Source: Cryptomeria japonica
Lineage: Eukaryota; Streptophyta; Pinopsida; Cupressales; Cupressaceae
Assembly (NCBI RefSeq): GCF_030272615.1
Contig: NC_081414.1
Span: 3,411,501 to 3,475,500, forward strand
DNA length: 64,000 bases
Direction: 5' to 3'
This document shows positions 10,131 to 21,954 of the stretch, in pieces. The notes under the pieces were generated by a model. It ran no database searches and was not told where the DNA came from. It saw nothing but the letters and a program-made list of their open reading frames with translations. Position numbers and translations under genes: made by a program. Each line of letters starts with the position of its first letter. Positions within the stretch are counted from its first letter, which is position 1.

Positions 10131-11608
10131 CAAGTAAAACTGAAATATATCAACTCAGAGATTTTTGGAGATTCAGACAACAAATCTTTTAGTAATAGTA
10201 ACTCAAATGTAACCATTTCACATTTCAAATAGAATACCATCTTGACCTCAGATAATAGGAACAGTATGAAATCAGTTACAATGAAGACATGACTAGTCTT
10301 AGGATGCATTAGTTTTTCAGCTTGTAAACATTCAAAACTTAAAGGAACCTGCTTGAACACCCCCTAGGATATCGTGGCTCCACACTGAGTAAGGTTTGAT
10401 TGGAATACTATTTTATTCGAAAAAACCACCCTTAAATAACCAAGGAAGATTTTCGAGAGACATGCAAGAATGCTGCTACCATTTAGAGAGTCAAAAGGTG
10501 GCATGCAAATGAACTAAAAGATTCCTATCATAAGAAATTTTCTAAGCCTTCAAAATTGTCGCTAAAGGTGAACTGTCTAAAAATAAATATGGTAGAGTCT
10601 GTAATGTGGGCATGACTTATTAAAATGTGAAATTTATATCCTTATATTGCCAAAGAGCTCTTTAGAAGAATTACAATTTCACCATAGAAAGTTTATTAAA
10701 ATTCACAACTGTTTGGGAAATTTGTGAATAAAGTTAATGTTTCTCTTCTACTCAGATTTAGGTAACAGGAGATTCTGTTTTGTTTTATTTGCCATCTTCC
10801 AACTATATAGTAGGACCTGTGAAAACCTATGACAAGGTTAGAATCAAGTTGAACAACTCTAGGATGTTTGGATGTGCTACTATGACAAAATCAAACACTG
10901 TGGAATGAAGAGAACCCGGAAACCATACTAAGATATATCTTTTTTCAATCATTATCTAATATTCAATATGACACTTCAAAACTTTATTTCATATTTCTTT
11001 TAATTAGCCAAAAGGCTGAATTGTATTAATTATTTTAATCAATTTTGGCACAAAAGTAGAGTTCCAACTAGTTTTCTATGCTTGGGGATTCACGGAGATT
11101 TTCCAGATGTAGAAAAATATTCTCTTAGGTCAAGGATGGAGTTTTGAGCTACATTTCTGAAAACTTATGAGGTGAAATTGGTCTGCGCTATTATCATATT
11201 TCTACTCATATTTCTTCTTTGAACTGATTAGAGCTATTTTCATCTTTCATTCATGTTGCTGTCCAGATCTAAACAAAAAATAATGAAATTTGCAAAAGAA
11301 TTAAGTAATTAACCAATAATGTTTATCTTAAAAAAAGCAATACAGGGAATGACAAAGAATCAGTTCAGGTATGGGCTGTTTGATGTAGTATATTGGTGAA
11401 GATCAATTGTGGATCACATATATTGAAGATGATTCATGGTACTATAATAGGAATTTGAATGAATCATGCATTTTAATGAAATGGAGGAACTGTTTTCTGT
11501 TATATTTCTACCATTCTTGTTGTGTGTTGAAGGTTATAAATTTCACAGCAGATCACATTTTAATATATTATATGGATCAACATAATCACATTTGGTTTTC
11601 CTCACTAG

Positions 11609-11910
11609 GTTCTGGGAAGCCTTTGCTCTCACTTGATGAGATAGAGGAGGGACAAAAGGACAAGAAGAAAGACGAAGTGAAGCTTGTCACATATTCATAT
11701 ACTTTCTTCCATATTATTTTTGCTCTTGCCAGCATGTATTCTGCTATGCTTTTAACTGGTTGGACAAGCTCAACAAAAGATGGTGAAAAACTCATTGATG
11801 TTGGCTGGTCATCAGTTTGGGTGCGTATTGGCACCGAGTGGATCACGGCTGCTCTGTATATTTGGTCCCTGATTGCTCCCATTGTATTTCCAGACAGGGA
11901 GTTTGTTTGA
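11609..11910 (+). CDS. SERINC/TMS1-like serine incorporator, terminal exon
   Basis: The exon begins GT TCT GGG after the acceptor CTCACTAG and ends at TGA 11908-11910. It encodes SGKPLLSLDEIEEGQKDKKK, an acidic/basic cytosolic loop, then YSYTFFHIIFALASMYSAML (first helix), TGWTSS, VDVGW-like DVGWSSVWVRIG, a second helix ending LYIWSLIAPIVFPDREFV and the stop. FPDREF is the characteristic C-terminus of plant SERINC proteins. All residues are in frame without interruption, so the gene is probably active. No clear poly(A) signal was assigned in the following sequence. Confidence 0.95.
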
Positions 11911-14594
11911 TGTTCCACTGTTTTAAAACTGCATGATATAGTAAGACGAGCTGGAAGTTCATATATGAACTAACTTGATAAAGGCCTGTCTAGCTCAAGT
12001 GTCTTTTCATTAAACAATATGTCCATAAATTTACAGGTTTCACATACTTGTGATGTATTGAGACCCTAATTTACAGGTTTCTTATTCTATTTCTGGACAT
12101 TTTTAGATTGTAAGCTGTTGTGTTCTAAATATTTCAGTTCCATGTTTTTTGTTTGCCAGGAAATTTTTTCATTGATTATCATGTTCTGCACATTGTTATA
12201 TATATCTGGAAGTGCAGTGTGAGCTTATGTTTTCCAGATATAATGCATTTGACAAAGTCAATTTAATGATGTAAATCTGCCTCGTGGTTTTATGAAATTT
12301 GATGTTTTGCATAAATTTTCTGAGATGTAATTTTTTAATATTTTGCTGTTGGTACAACTCACCATACCTGAATTTGTGCAACAAGCTTTAGCTTTAAAGA
12401 TTACTTGCAAACTTAGTATTGCAGAGTGAGCACTATCATGTTCTGTGATTCTCGATGTAATACATCTTTAGTTTCATGTAAATATTAAACCAAAGCATCA
12501 CCAACTGTGAATATGGCATGCATGAGTCGATACCTTTGATTTGTTGGAATGCATTCTGTTGCAATGAAGAATCCTCTTACAGACCAGGGAATTATTTGCT
12601 AGTATAAAATGTAGTCACTTCTAGTTCTAGCAAAAATAACAATATGAACTATGGCATAAAAAGATATTTTCTTCAAAATATGAGTGTTCGAAACTTTGAA
12701 TAGTTGTGTTGGTCTAAACAGAAAACTTATGATTAAAGAAATTTAGTCATCTTGCTTATTATAAGCATAGTAAATGGTGTATAAACTAAATTGCTTGTCA
12801 CAGAAGGTATTCTCCACCAGCGCCACATCATTAAAATATTATCTGATGTTTACCTCTGGGCAGATTAACACGATGTAATGTGTTAGGGAATGTTTTCTTG
12901 TGTTTATGGAAAATGATTTACACTTTTATGTAAAATTGCAGTGTAGGATTTCATGAACGTTTGCGGGTCCAAGTTTGTGTTTGTGTATTATTTGATAATC
13001 ATGAAAACTCTGTCAAATATTCAGATTTACATCAGTTCATGCATTGGATGGATTACGCTACTTGAAATAAATTATAAAATCTACCTGCATCTAAATTGAA
13101 TTTTAACATATGGAAAACTCAATGAAGGATTAAACATTAGGATCTTACTTTTCTCAGAAACTTAAGTTTGTATTCTTAGGGTGTGTAGCTATTAGTATTT
13201 TGAATTTCACCCCAACTTTCTGCCAGTGACCAAAAACTGAAACACTTGGATTAAGCTCTACCATGACTTAACCGTAACCGTTTGCAAGTATGTGGTTTTT
13301 GAATGGCTTTATCCGTGATGATTTGAGCCATGCTCCCAGCAGAACCCATTGTGGGAGAACTGCTACAATCGGCCTGCTAGAAGGTGCCATAGTTGTTGGA
13401 CATCTGACCTAGATGGAAAGAATTGTTGTTGGAAAGATTTTTGCTTCTGGGATAGGCACTTATTTATAAAGAGGAAATCATAATGAGGCATATATAGTAT
13501 AGTTGGGAGTTTCTTTTTCTTAAATAACTTTGTCACCTAGATGAATATTATGTGGTGCATCTCACATCCCTTGAAAGTAATGAGTTGATATTTTAGAGCC
13601 TTATATCACCGAGCCTTTACAGTGCAGAGAATCGAAAAACAAAATAACAAGTTAAATGTGGCCTTGTAACATTTCGACGTGCAGCTCTTACATGGATAGA
13701 GAGGTTTTTAAGAACCTCGATGTAGTCTTTGCTTATTTTGCTGATGCTGTGATTAAGAGGCATATTGCAACTAAGTCTTGTGCGCATCATCTCAAAATTT
13801 CAAATTGGGACCATTATAATTCCGAAGGTGATTTCTTTTTACTTATGTTTTGTTCCACTGGGAGGATTTGAAAGATCTTGGAAGACATCTATTTTAAGAA
13901 TTTTTTAGGCTTTGCAGACAAATCTCTTTACCATGTCTGCACTCTAGTTTTATTTACTTTCTTGAGGGTTTTCCACTTCATTTTTGATTGTATGCGTGAG
14001 GCCCACATGTTTCCTCCTGTTCACATTTCATTTTTATAGACCTTTAACTTAACCCTAGATGATCATCTTCTCTCAGAATAAATTAAACTATCATTGCAAG
14101 TACGATGTTGTTGTGTGCTCTTGACCACCATAGTTTTGTGGGCAAAATTCATCTTATTAGTTTAATTAAATAATAAAGAAAGGGTTCACACTCTAGTTGA
14201 CCCATGCCTATCCAGCAAACTAAAAAGCAATTTATAAAGAGTTTTTGAAAAAAGTTCAAGTGTCTCCTTCAAATGACTTGCTTTTTAGTTTTGATAGATA
14301 AACATTTCTGGATGGATGTGAGGTATTCGTGGATGGATAAGTCCAAAGGGAAAAATGGAGTTGTGTGGAAAGGTATGATGGGATGGTGAAGTCCAAAAAT
14401 ATGGTGGGGATCAAGGAAAAGTCAGACTTAGATGGTAAGGAATGCTTGGATGACAAAATTTGAATCTTCATAACTAAATAGTTAGAATATTGGACATGTC
14501 TCCATACTTGAGACTTCAGGGACCTTAGATGTAGACATGGAAAAGAAGAGGAAGAACACACACAAAATTGGATAAGGAAGACATTAGAAATAAG
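11911..14594. other. SERINC 3' flank and intergenic sequence
   Basis: This contains the SERINC 3' UTR, of undetermined length, followed by AT-rich intergenic DNA. Short open frames exist but show no family match, no conserved motifs and no repeat structure. The most gene-like one, 13656-13871 on +, is not recognised. Confidence 0.5.
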
Positions 14595-14960
14595 AAAGAG
14601 GCATTTTGGTCCATAACATGAGTTGTTACAAATGGGGACATGCCAATGGAAAAGAAGCCCATGATAGATCCATTTGTATACTACCTTCCATTCAGGTTAG
14701 CCACTTTATCGAAAGTAACATACCAAAATTTGTTGTACAATCCACATTGATTTTGTCTGGGTACATAACCACTTGGTTCCACATTGTTAATACTTATGGC
14801 AATATTTACCCTTTTCAAATCCATAGCAAAATATGTTCTATATGACTTGGACGCCTTCAAACCTAAATCATTCATAACCTGGAATGGAATGATATTATTT
14901 GAAATTTTAGATTCCAACATACAATTGTGAACTAGCCATCCATTGATCAATAATGTGGTG
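14595..14960 (-). pseudogene. Gypsy (G0) protease region relic
   Basis: The minus strand reads NNIIPFQVMNDLGLKASK, then a frame change to YPDKINVDC, FGMLLSIKW and SIQMDLSWASFPL. This is the order of the retropepsin-like domain in plant Ty3/Gypsy elements: a NNIMPL-like flap region, then a LLSRxW-like motif, then GSIQMDMSYA-like sequence. The catalytic DSG part is degraded. A frameshift lies near 14780 and there are stops. It lies left of Tat-1, in line with the G0 gag relic on the other side. Confidence 0.65.
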
Positions 14961-15000
14961 TAGAAGAGATCATCAATAAATTAGACAATAGATAAGAAAT

Positions 15001-15069
15001 ATGGTCTATTTCTTTTATAGTAATGATTAGGAATATCAATAAGATGGTCTATTTCTTTTATAGTAATGA
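15001..15069. repeat. 42-bp direct repeat
   Basis: ATGGTCTATTTCTTTTATAG starts at 15001 and again at 15043. It lies within G0 sequence and has no other visible feature. Confidence 0.8.
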
Positions 15070-15482
15070 AGTAAGACGAAACCCTTTCTCTATGTTCAAG
15101 GTTCTAAGGAATTCTCCTATTCCCACTAAAACTTTATTTTGACTCAAACTTGAGCCATATCAACAGGGTTGTAATTGGTTAAGAAAACATCATGTGGAAT
15201 AGTGAAGCCATTAGCATGAGGAACATAAGGCATGACTCTTCCACAAGACACAAATCATCTTCACCAATCTTTTCTTTCCTTTTTATTCACCTCCTCCTCC
15301 CAATGGCTAGGATGGAGCTTGCTACATTTATTGTATTGGATCTTGTTTGCAAAGTTACTATTTCTTGTTTCACCTCCTTTGCTTTGTTTTCCTTTTTCAA
15401 CAATTAGTTCAATCCTCTTAGACACTATAGTATTAGCGATACCTATTCGAGGTACTTGTCTATTCCTTAATCAATATCTATT

Positions 15483-15824
15483 CTAGACATACATTATTGT
15501 GGCTTTAATAAGGACTCTTTTGTCTTTATCTAATATTGTAGTCCCTTTGTACTTTTGCCTCATGAGTTCCCTTAGATGTTCAAAATCACAAGCAAATAAT
15601 TCGTGTTGCTTTGGACGAATATTATGACCATGTTGGAGCACTTCATCAACATTCTCGTGATCTAGATATTTAACTTCTTCATCCATGGATTCATATCCAA
15701 GTGTATCCAATCGATTAATTTTTCTTCCATTGTAATATAGAACATTTATCCTCATTAGGGAGCTCCTCTTCCTTGCTAGATAATTAAGGAATTGCACAAT
15801 TTGCTCTTCATGTCGAAGGTAGTG
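15483..15824 (-). pseudogene. G0 coding-like fragment between gag and protease
   Basis: A minus-strand frame of over 100 residues with a coding-like composition (LRHEEQIVQFLN, YESMDEEVKYLDHENVDE). I do not recognise a domain. Removing Tat-1 and one ATTAT copy joins this frame to the sequence ending at 23981 and onward to the gag relic at 24120-24760. The HNHYLRHEEQ stretch could be a decayed zinc-knuckle region, which would fit a gag C-terminus. Confidence 0.5.
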
Positions 15825-15829
15825 ATTAT

Positions 15830-16805
15830 TGTGTGTGTAAAAAGTGGATTTGTATTTGTATCTGTATCTGTATTAGAATACACAACACTTCAATTAAGTC
15901 ATTAAATGCATGGTCAGTAAATCAATAATCAATGAATAATGAAACCATTACAAAGCGACCTATTGCCTTCTAGTAGATGTGAGTTTAGTTTTGCTCTCAG
16001 ATTTCTATATGCAACACCAGTGACTAGATGACACCTAAACGAAGGATTTAATCTATATGAGTATGAAATTTAGCTAAATGGATGCAAGATTAAGCTGAAT
16101 ATGTTTGATTAAGCTAACATGATTTAAGCAATATGATTAAGCTAATGCAATATTCTCAATGCATAAAATCTCAATAGGCCTAAAGCAAAAACAACATAAT
16201 AATAATAATCTCCAGGTTCTTTTTTTTATGAGAGATGAGGGTTTGAATTTATAGAAAATTCAGAGAGAGACCAACGGTCAAGATTGATCAACGATGAGCG
16301 ACAGAGATTTTCCAAGAGGAAGTACAATCCAGGTGAGTTGATGTGATTGGATGTTTTTCTCAGCTTTAAAGGAAATTGAACTAAATTTAAGATAAAATTA
16401 GAAAAACTGATTTATTTCATATTTTATTCAATTTTGATATTTAATTGATTTAATTGTTTTTTTGAGATTTTTCAATATAATTCCATTTTGATTTCTTTTC
16501 TCAATTTTAATTCTTTTTTTCAGATTAATTCCTTTTTAATGATTCAATGTCAAATTGATTTATTAATTAAATATACTAGGATATTTAATTGAATAAATAG
16601 GATAATTGATTAAAATGATTTACTTGGAATGAATTAAATGATTATTTAATCAATATAGAATGATTTATCTGCCATGCGACATTGATGATTAGAGAATTAA
16701 TTGATTATGTGCTTGAGATTGATTTAATTGCCTTTGGTTAGGACCTTGGTGATGTAGCCGAGATTAGGGACCCATGGTTTAGGTGACCATTTTTAGGGTA
16801 TTACA
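15830..16805 (-). repeat. Tat-1 3' LTR
   Basis: 976 bp. In element sense it starts TGTAATACCCTAAAAATGG next to the polypurine tract and ends CACACACA at the ATTAT duplication. It includes AT-rich ATTTAATTAAT blocks and a TATA-like TCTATAAATTC near 16236-16246. Confidence 0.93.
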
Positions 16806-16851
16806 TTTGCCCCTCTTTGAATTGATGTGCGAGCAACACATTGATTCAAAG
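16806..16851 (-). promoter_or_regulatory. Tat-1 polypurine tract with overlapping hairpin
   Basis: In element sense CAAAGAGGGGCAAA abuts the 3' LTR. On the + strand CTTTGAATTGATGTG pairs with CACATTGATTCAAAG around CGAG-CAA (16815-16851), nearly perfect over 15 bp. Tat-2 has the same hairpin at the same place. Confidence 0.85.
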
Positions 16852-16877
16852 AAAATTTAATGTCAAACAGATTATCA

Positions 16878-17335
16878 GTTCTGAACTTGATGGATCACAA
16901 ACCGATGAAGAACGAGATGTTCAGCTTGATTTGAAGTGATGAAGTTGAATAAATTAATTAAAGCGATACCGATCCTAGACTTGATTGAACTAGGATTGAC
17001 AAAGAGCGAAATACTGATCTTGAACTTGATGGATCAAGAAACGAATATCAATCTATAACTTGAGTGAACTAGATTGAGCAAAGAGATGAAATCGATACCG
17101 AACTTGATTGCACAAGAACTGATTGAGCAAAGAAAATGTCCAGCTTGATTTGATGCGATGAAGCTGAACACCTATTTGGATTGAGCGTGTGATCATTGTC
17201 AAAAAGACTCTTTAAACCCTTGATTATGTTTAAACGAATAACCAGCTTGGTAAGATGCGATGAAACTGATTACCGTTAAGAGACTGATTCAGATGAAGAC
17301 AATATCAATTTGATTTGGTGCGATGAAACTGATAT
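16878..17335. repeat. Array of about nine diverged stem-loop units in Tat-1
   Basis: Units share loops such as ACTTGATTGAA or GATTTGATGCGATG, but the arms differ in matched ways: ATCCTAG/CTAGGAT (16972-16997), TCTTGA/TCAAGA (17018-17039), TCAATCTA/TAGATTGA (17049-17077) and CAGCTT/AAGCTG (17140-17166). Weaker versions lie at 16920-16950, 17241-17270 and 17305-17332. The array lies between the polypurine tract and PMD1. No open reading frame explains it. Confidence 0.7.
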
Positions 17336-17449
17336 GCCCCTAGCAATGAGGTTTAGTTGATTTGATTTGATTGATATTCGATTAATCTTTGATTGAAAAG
17401 ATTTTTTGCTCGACTTTAGATGAAGATTTGAATAATTTCTTGACTTTTT

Positions 17450-17884
17450 GATGACGCTATCGATAATGATGATGTAATGATCATGCCCCCTCGGGAGTGA
17501 AATCAAAAGATGGCAAAGTTACAATGATTTTAGGCAATTGAAATGATACAAAGATTAATGATGATAATTTGAGCACGAAGATGCATTGGAGATTTAAGTT
17601 GAAATCAAAATTGATTTGAGCGAAAAATGATGAGAAAAAGTGATCCGAAGGTGAAAGTACCAAGTGGTCAACGTTGTGATATTTTGACTAGAAAAATGAT
17701 CTCAGATTTCAATTTCGATCCCGAAAATGGACTCAGGACAGATGATTTAGTCAAGGGTATAAGTTTCACGGCCATCAAAGCAAGTTGAAAAATTAGGGTT
17801 TTCTATATAAGGGGTGAAAAGGGTCATTTTCATTTCATTTTCACTTCTCAAAGTTTAAAAATTCAAAAATCACCTCTGAAGAAA
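17450..17884. other. Tat-1 region before PMD1, no gene seen
   Basis: AT-rich sequence after the hairpin array. A TATA-like CTATATAAGG at 17802-17811, about 85 bp before a candidate ATG at 17887, could belong to a PMD1 promoter. Nothing else is recognised. Confidence 0.4.
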
Positions 17885-18004
17885 AATGGAAATTCCTAAT
17901 CATACCCACCGAGCTGCAAAGACGACATAATTGACCTAGGAACTATCCCCCTGCGGTAAGTGATTGATCTTGAGCTTCTTAAATTTTCAAATTTGTGAAT
18001 TTTT

Positions 18005-18290
18005 GCACGAGTTTCTTGTTTTAATTTCGTTTTAGCTTGTGTCTTATCATTTCGTCGTACTGCCAAGTAGGGTTTGCCGTACGAGTAACTGTTAAATGAT
18101 GTTGACTCGTATAAAGTCATTTATTTTGTCATTCTGTAGATACCCTTAGGTCGTACGAGAAATTTCATCAGGGCATGTTTAGTCGTTCTATTTGAAATAG
18201 TTACTTGTATCATAGAGTTTACTCGTACTGTTCGAAATCTTTACTCGTACGAGTTACTGCTCCTTTGTGTTTACTCATTTCCAAAAACAG
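18005..18290 (+). repeat. ACTCGTACGAG motif array in the putative PMD1 5' intron
   Basis: TCGTAC-type cores start at 18055, 18077, 18107, 18151, 18183, 18205, 18223, 18245 and 18275 (some decayed, one possible at 18133). The best copies are palindromic, for example CTCGTACGAG at 18244-18253. Spacing is 18-32 bp, less regular than in Tat-2. The array lies between a GTAAGT donor (CTGCG|GTAAGT at 17956) and an acceptor (TTTTGTAG before 18421). Confidence 0.65.
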
Positions 18291-18420
18291 TGAGCATTTT
18301 TTAGCATTGAAACTTGAAATTTTGATTTCTGTGATTGATTAGTTGGATTCATGGGCACTTTTGATAGCTTTCTAACTCAATTTGTATTGCGTACTGATGA
18401 GATTTCATTCGATTTTGTAG

Positions 18421-19092
18421 GTTAGCTTGCCGGACATACAGTTTCGATGTACTTATCTGTTGACCATGAGATTTGTTAGACAACTCTCAGATGCTCAGAG
18501 GGCTCATATTGAGGGATGTGGTTTTGGACACTTATTGCAGATGCCAAATATTCGTGTGAATCACGGATTACTGAGTGCATTAGTTGAGATATTTCATTTA
18601 GAGCATAATACGTTTCACCTGCCTACCGGGTAGATGACTATCACTTCTGAAGACGTATACAAGATTCTGAGGATTCCATTTTCAGGTGGCAGAGTGGATT
18701 ACGATTCATCTCCTCAGGTGGGGATCACAACATTACGCAGGATATTCCAGGATGACAGTCTAATAGTTTGATCCATTTCATGGGATGACCTGATGAGCAG
18801 ATATGGGGGGAGATTTCCCATTGCTTGTTTGTTGGCTGGACTGATAGGATGCTTTGTTATACCACACAAAGGTCAACAAGGATTCTTGTGTGGTTGGGGT
18901 AGGATTTTGGAGATGTTAGTTGCTCAGCCGAGGAGATTAGGTTGGGGATCTTACTTGCTGGCACACATGTATCATCAGATGCATGAGATCGCATACCGAG
19001 ATGTGAAGAGCATGGTTGTCGGGATGCTTATTCTACAGATATGGGCATGGGAGCATATCCCACTTTGCAAGCTAGCGGTCGATGATTTATAG
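18421..19092 (+). pseudogene. PMD1, antisense plant mobile domain gene in Tat-1
   Basis: The + strand frame after a good acceptor at 18420 reads RAHIEGCGFGHLLQMP, LLSALVEIFHLEHNTFHLP, EDVYKILRIPFSGG, then a hydrophobic PIACLLAGLIGCFVIP, GWGRILEML and LQIWAWEHIPLC. This is the order of the plant mobile domain (PMD, aminotransferase-like, PF10536), known from host MAIN/MAIL proteins and from transposons. Stops lie at 18631 and near 18767. After WAWEHIP the frame ends early, so the C-terminal third seen in PMD2 is missing. An upstream exon near 17887-17955 is possible but not proven. It runs against the direction of gag-pol. Non-functional in this copy. Confidence 0.85.
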
Positions 19093-20805
19093 CCTCTGTT
19101 TTATGTTGTATACCCCATTTTTGTAGTTTATGTGATTCTTGCCCCAATAGACATTATTTATGACAATTTATATCATTTGTACCCCTTTGACATTGATACT
19201 TTTGATGAGAGATATATGACACATGATTCAATCTCATTGTTCTTGTGCTGAGTTATATGAGATGTTTTTGTGAGATATCCTTCTATATGCATTTTTCTAC
19301 ATGATGTTCTAAATGAATGCATTTCTTTTCAGTATGTATGTAATGCAGATGAATATGGATGCTTTTTTTTTTCATAAGCAATAATTGAGAAAAATGACGA
19401 GCTAATGATGTAAATGTATATTTTTTTTGTTTTTCATGAAATAATATGAATGCTGAATGAACTTATGGATCTATATATGATATGCTCATGAATACAGCTA
19501 ACATCCCATATAAGATTTTAAATTTCGATGCTTAAGAACTCAATTGTGTCGATAAAGTCAGTTGATTGCGTGGCGAAGAAATGATGATTGTTTCGAAGTC
19601 AGACTCTCATTCAAAGAACAAAGAGAGAGATTGCATTATGTTGAAATCACTTGCAATGCACAAAATTAAGAATGAATGAATGCAACCTAAAATTGAGTCA
19701 CTAGATTTTAATTTTCTTTTTATCATCACTGAGCGGAAATGTAGGAATAAACATAAGCATCAAAGCATGAAGAGCCAGGATGACCTGAATGTTACGTCCT
19801 TTTTAATATAGTAAGTGAACATAAGCATCAAGGCATAAAGAGCCAGGATGACCCGAATGTTGCCTGCATGGAAACACACTAGACAAAGCAGAGTTCCTTC
19901 CTTGTGATATGCAATATTGATTATCATGTCCGCAATGACCCTTGTATTGTTCATATCCTAGGACAAATTAAGCATGCATCCATATTGCAGGATAAAAAAA
20001 GTTACTGAAAACAGACAAGGAAATTATTCCAACCTCCCTGCAGCATACAAATAAACAGAGTCGAGGTATGTGTGGCGAGTTCACCTTGATGTGAAGGCAC
20101 TTATCATAGACACCCAACTTATGAGATGTCTTCAGATCATCAAAATCATTCCTACAAGCAGCAAACAAATAAAAGTATCATGCCCCCAATCCTTGCTCCT
20201 CTTAGTCAAGATAGACTTCCTCAAGTTCCTCAGAGGGAATAATAATCGACAACATTCAAAGAAAATTTCAATCAGAGCTCAAAACAGTTTTCAGTGTTCT
20301 TGCTTTATGTGTTTATTTAGTGGTAAAACTTTGTAGTGGATAGGAGACAGTTGTCTGATGTAGATTGGGCGACTAGATACTACCGACAGAAAGATGACCT
20401 GGTTGAACTACTTAGGACATTTAAATTGATTAGTTGAGTAACCTAAGATAAGACGTTGATCGGTTTCAAGCCATGAGGGTTCCAAGAAGAACCAAGGTGT
20501 CACGAAAGCGACTGAAGGATATATGCAAGCCAAAGCGAAGATGCAGAAAAGAAGGGAATGCCAAATTTGTGTTGATAGATGGAGCACTTGAGTACAAGAG
20601 GCGCCTGTTTACCAGGATTTCACCTGCTTGACAAAGATTCTTTCTTTTTTTACTACCAAGGTCCCTGTTTACTAGGTTTTCACCCAGGAATTTTTTCAAG
20701 AAGTTTTCTGATTTTTTATAATTTCTTCATGACTTTTTCTAATTTTTAGAATTTCTTTAGGACTTTTTTTTATTTTTAGAATTTCTTCAGGACTTTTTCG
20801 CAGTA
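19093..20805. other. Tat-1 linker between PMD1 and integrase
   Basis: AT-rich spacer without a supported gene. A 68-bp direct repeat lies at 19750-19865; both copies carry AACATAAGCATCAA and AGAGCCAGGATGACC. Tat-2 has a similar pair at 44164-44280. TGTTTACTAGGTTTTCACC near 20662 recurs in the Tat-2 linker near 46687, so the spacers share ancestry. Confidence 0.6.
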
Positions 20806-21951
20806 CAGATTGCTGGAGCAGAGAATGCTAGGTGTAGAATTTCTTCAAGTGGATGGTGTTGATCGGTTCACAGAGATTTTCTCCTTCCGATGTTGAGAGT
20901 TGATAGGCACCAGAGCCAAAGGTTGTAGTAGCGATGTAGGGACCCAACCAGTTGGGTTCAAACTTCCCCTTTTGTTCTCAAAATTGTTGATTTTTAGGAT
21001 TCTCTTAAAATAAGGTCACCAACCTGAAATTCTCTGTGTCGAACTTTCTTGTTATAACCTCTAGACATTCTTTTCTGATAAGCTCTCAGATGATCAAACG
21101 CCACTTGCCGACGTTCATCTAGCAATTCAAGTTCCTGCAATCTAGATACTTTGTGATCTTCATCAGTGACAAGACCTTGAAGAGAAAATCTCAAAGAAGG
21201 GATTTCCACCTCTATAGGAAAGACTGCTTCAACCCCATATACCAAAGCAAAAGGTGTAGCTCCTGTAGGTGTTCTGATGCTTGTTCGATAAACCCACAGT
21301 GCCGGATTGAGCTGTAGATGACGATCCTTTCCAGATTTGTTGACCGTTCTATGTAAGACATGCAACAAATTTTTGTTAGATGCTTCAGCTTGACCGTTAC
21401 CTTGAGGGTAATATATAGAAGACCAATGCTGTTTGATTTTGAACTTTTCGTAGAGTTCATCTAGGTCCTTGTGTTTTAAAGCATCCTCCATTGTCAGTCA
21501 CAATCGAACAAGGTATGCCATACCTACAAATGATATAGTTAAGGATAAACATAGCTACTTGTCTGCCAGTTGCTTTGATTAGCAGAACCGCTTCAACCCA
21601 CTTGGTGAAGTATTCAGTTGTAGTTATGATAAAATTGTATCCATTAGAGGATGCATGATAGATTTGGCCAATAAGATCAAACACCCATTGCTAAAAAGAC
21701 CAATGTGTGATAAAAGGTATTAGCTCTCTGGCTGGAGCATGTATGAGATGCCCATGTAGCTGACATTTCTCACAAGTTTTAGCAAATTTTATAGCATCTT
21801 TTTCCATATCTAGCCAATAGTAGCCAACCCTTAGCAGTTTTCGAGCTAAAGTTAGATCGTTTGAGTGAGATCCACAAATACCTTCACGGACTTCAGATAA
21901 TGCATGTTGGGACTCTTCAGATTCTAGACACCTAAGCAAAGTACTATCCAA
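20806..21951 (-). pseudogene. Tat-1 integrase
   Basis: The minus strand has the zinc-binding part (LLRVGYYWLDMEKDA, CEKCQLHGHLIHAPAREL) and the core with the catalytic acids in VFDLIGQI, VTDNGG and GQAEASNK. After the core come ALWVYRTSIRTPTGATPF and a C-terminal GSGAYQLST-like domain to about 20806. A stop follows HWSF near 21691 and there is a frame change near 21460-21490. Integrase would insert the cDNA. It is interrupted but all three catalytic positions can be read. Confidence 0.9.
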
Positions 21952-21954
21952 ACC

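Larger units (their letters stand above)
8498..11608 (+). other. Last intron of the SERINC gene
   Basis: A 3.1-kb intron with GT at 8498-8499 and AG at 11607-11608. It joins codon position 1 (G) to GT, giving Gly, and removes all sequence that does not match the family. It contains the antisense hAT relic at 9240-10130 and otherwise AT-rich sequence without coding signal. Confidence 0.9.

Noticed and set aside
13656-13871. 71-codon + strand frame as a small gene
   Set aside because: No family match, no conserved motif, no repeat; expected by chance in AT-rich DNA.
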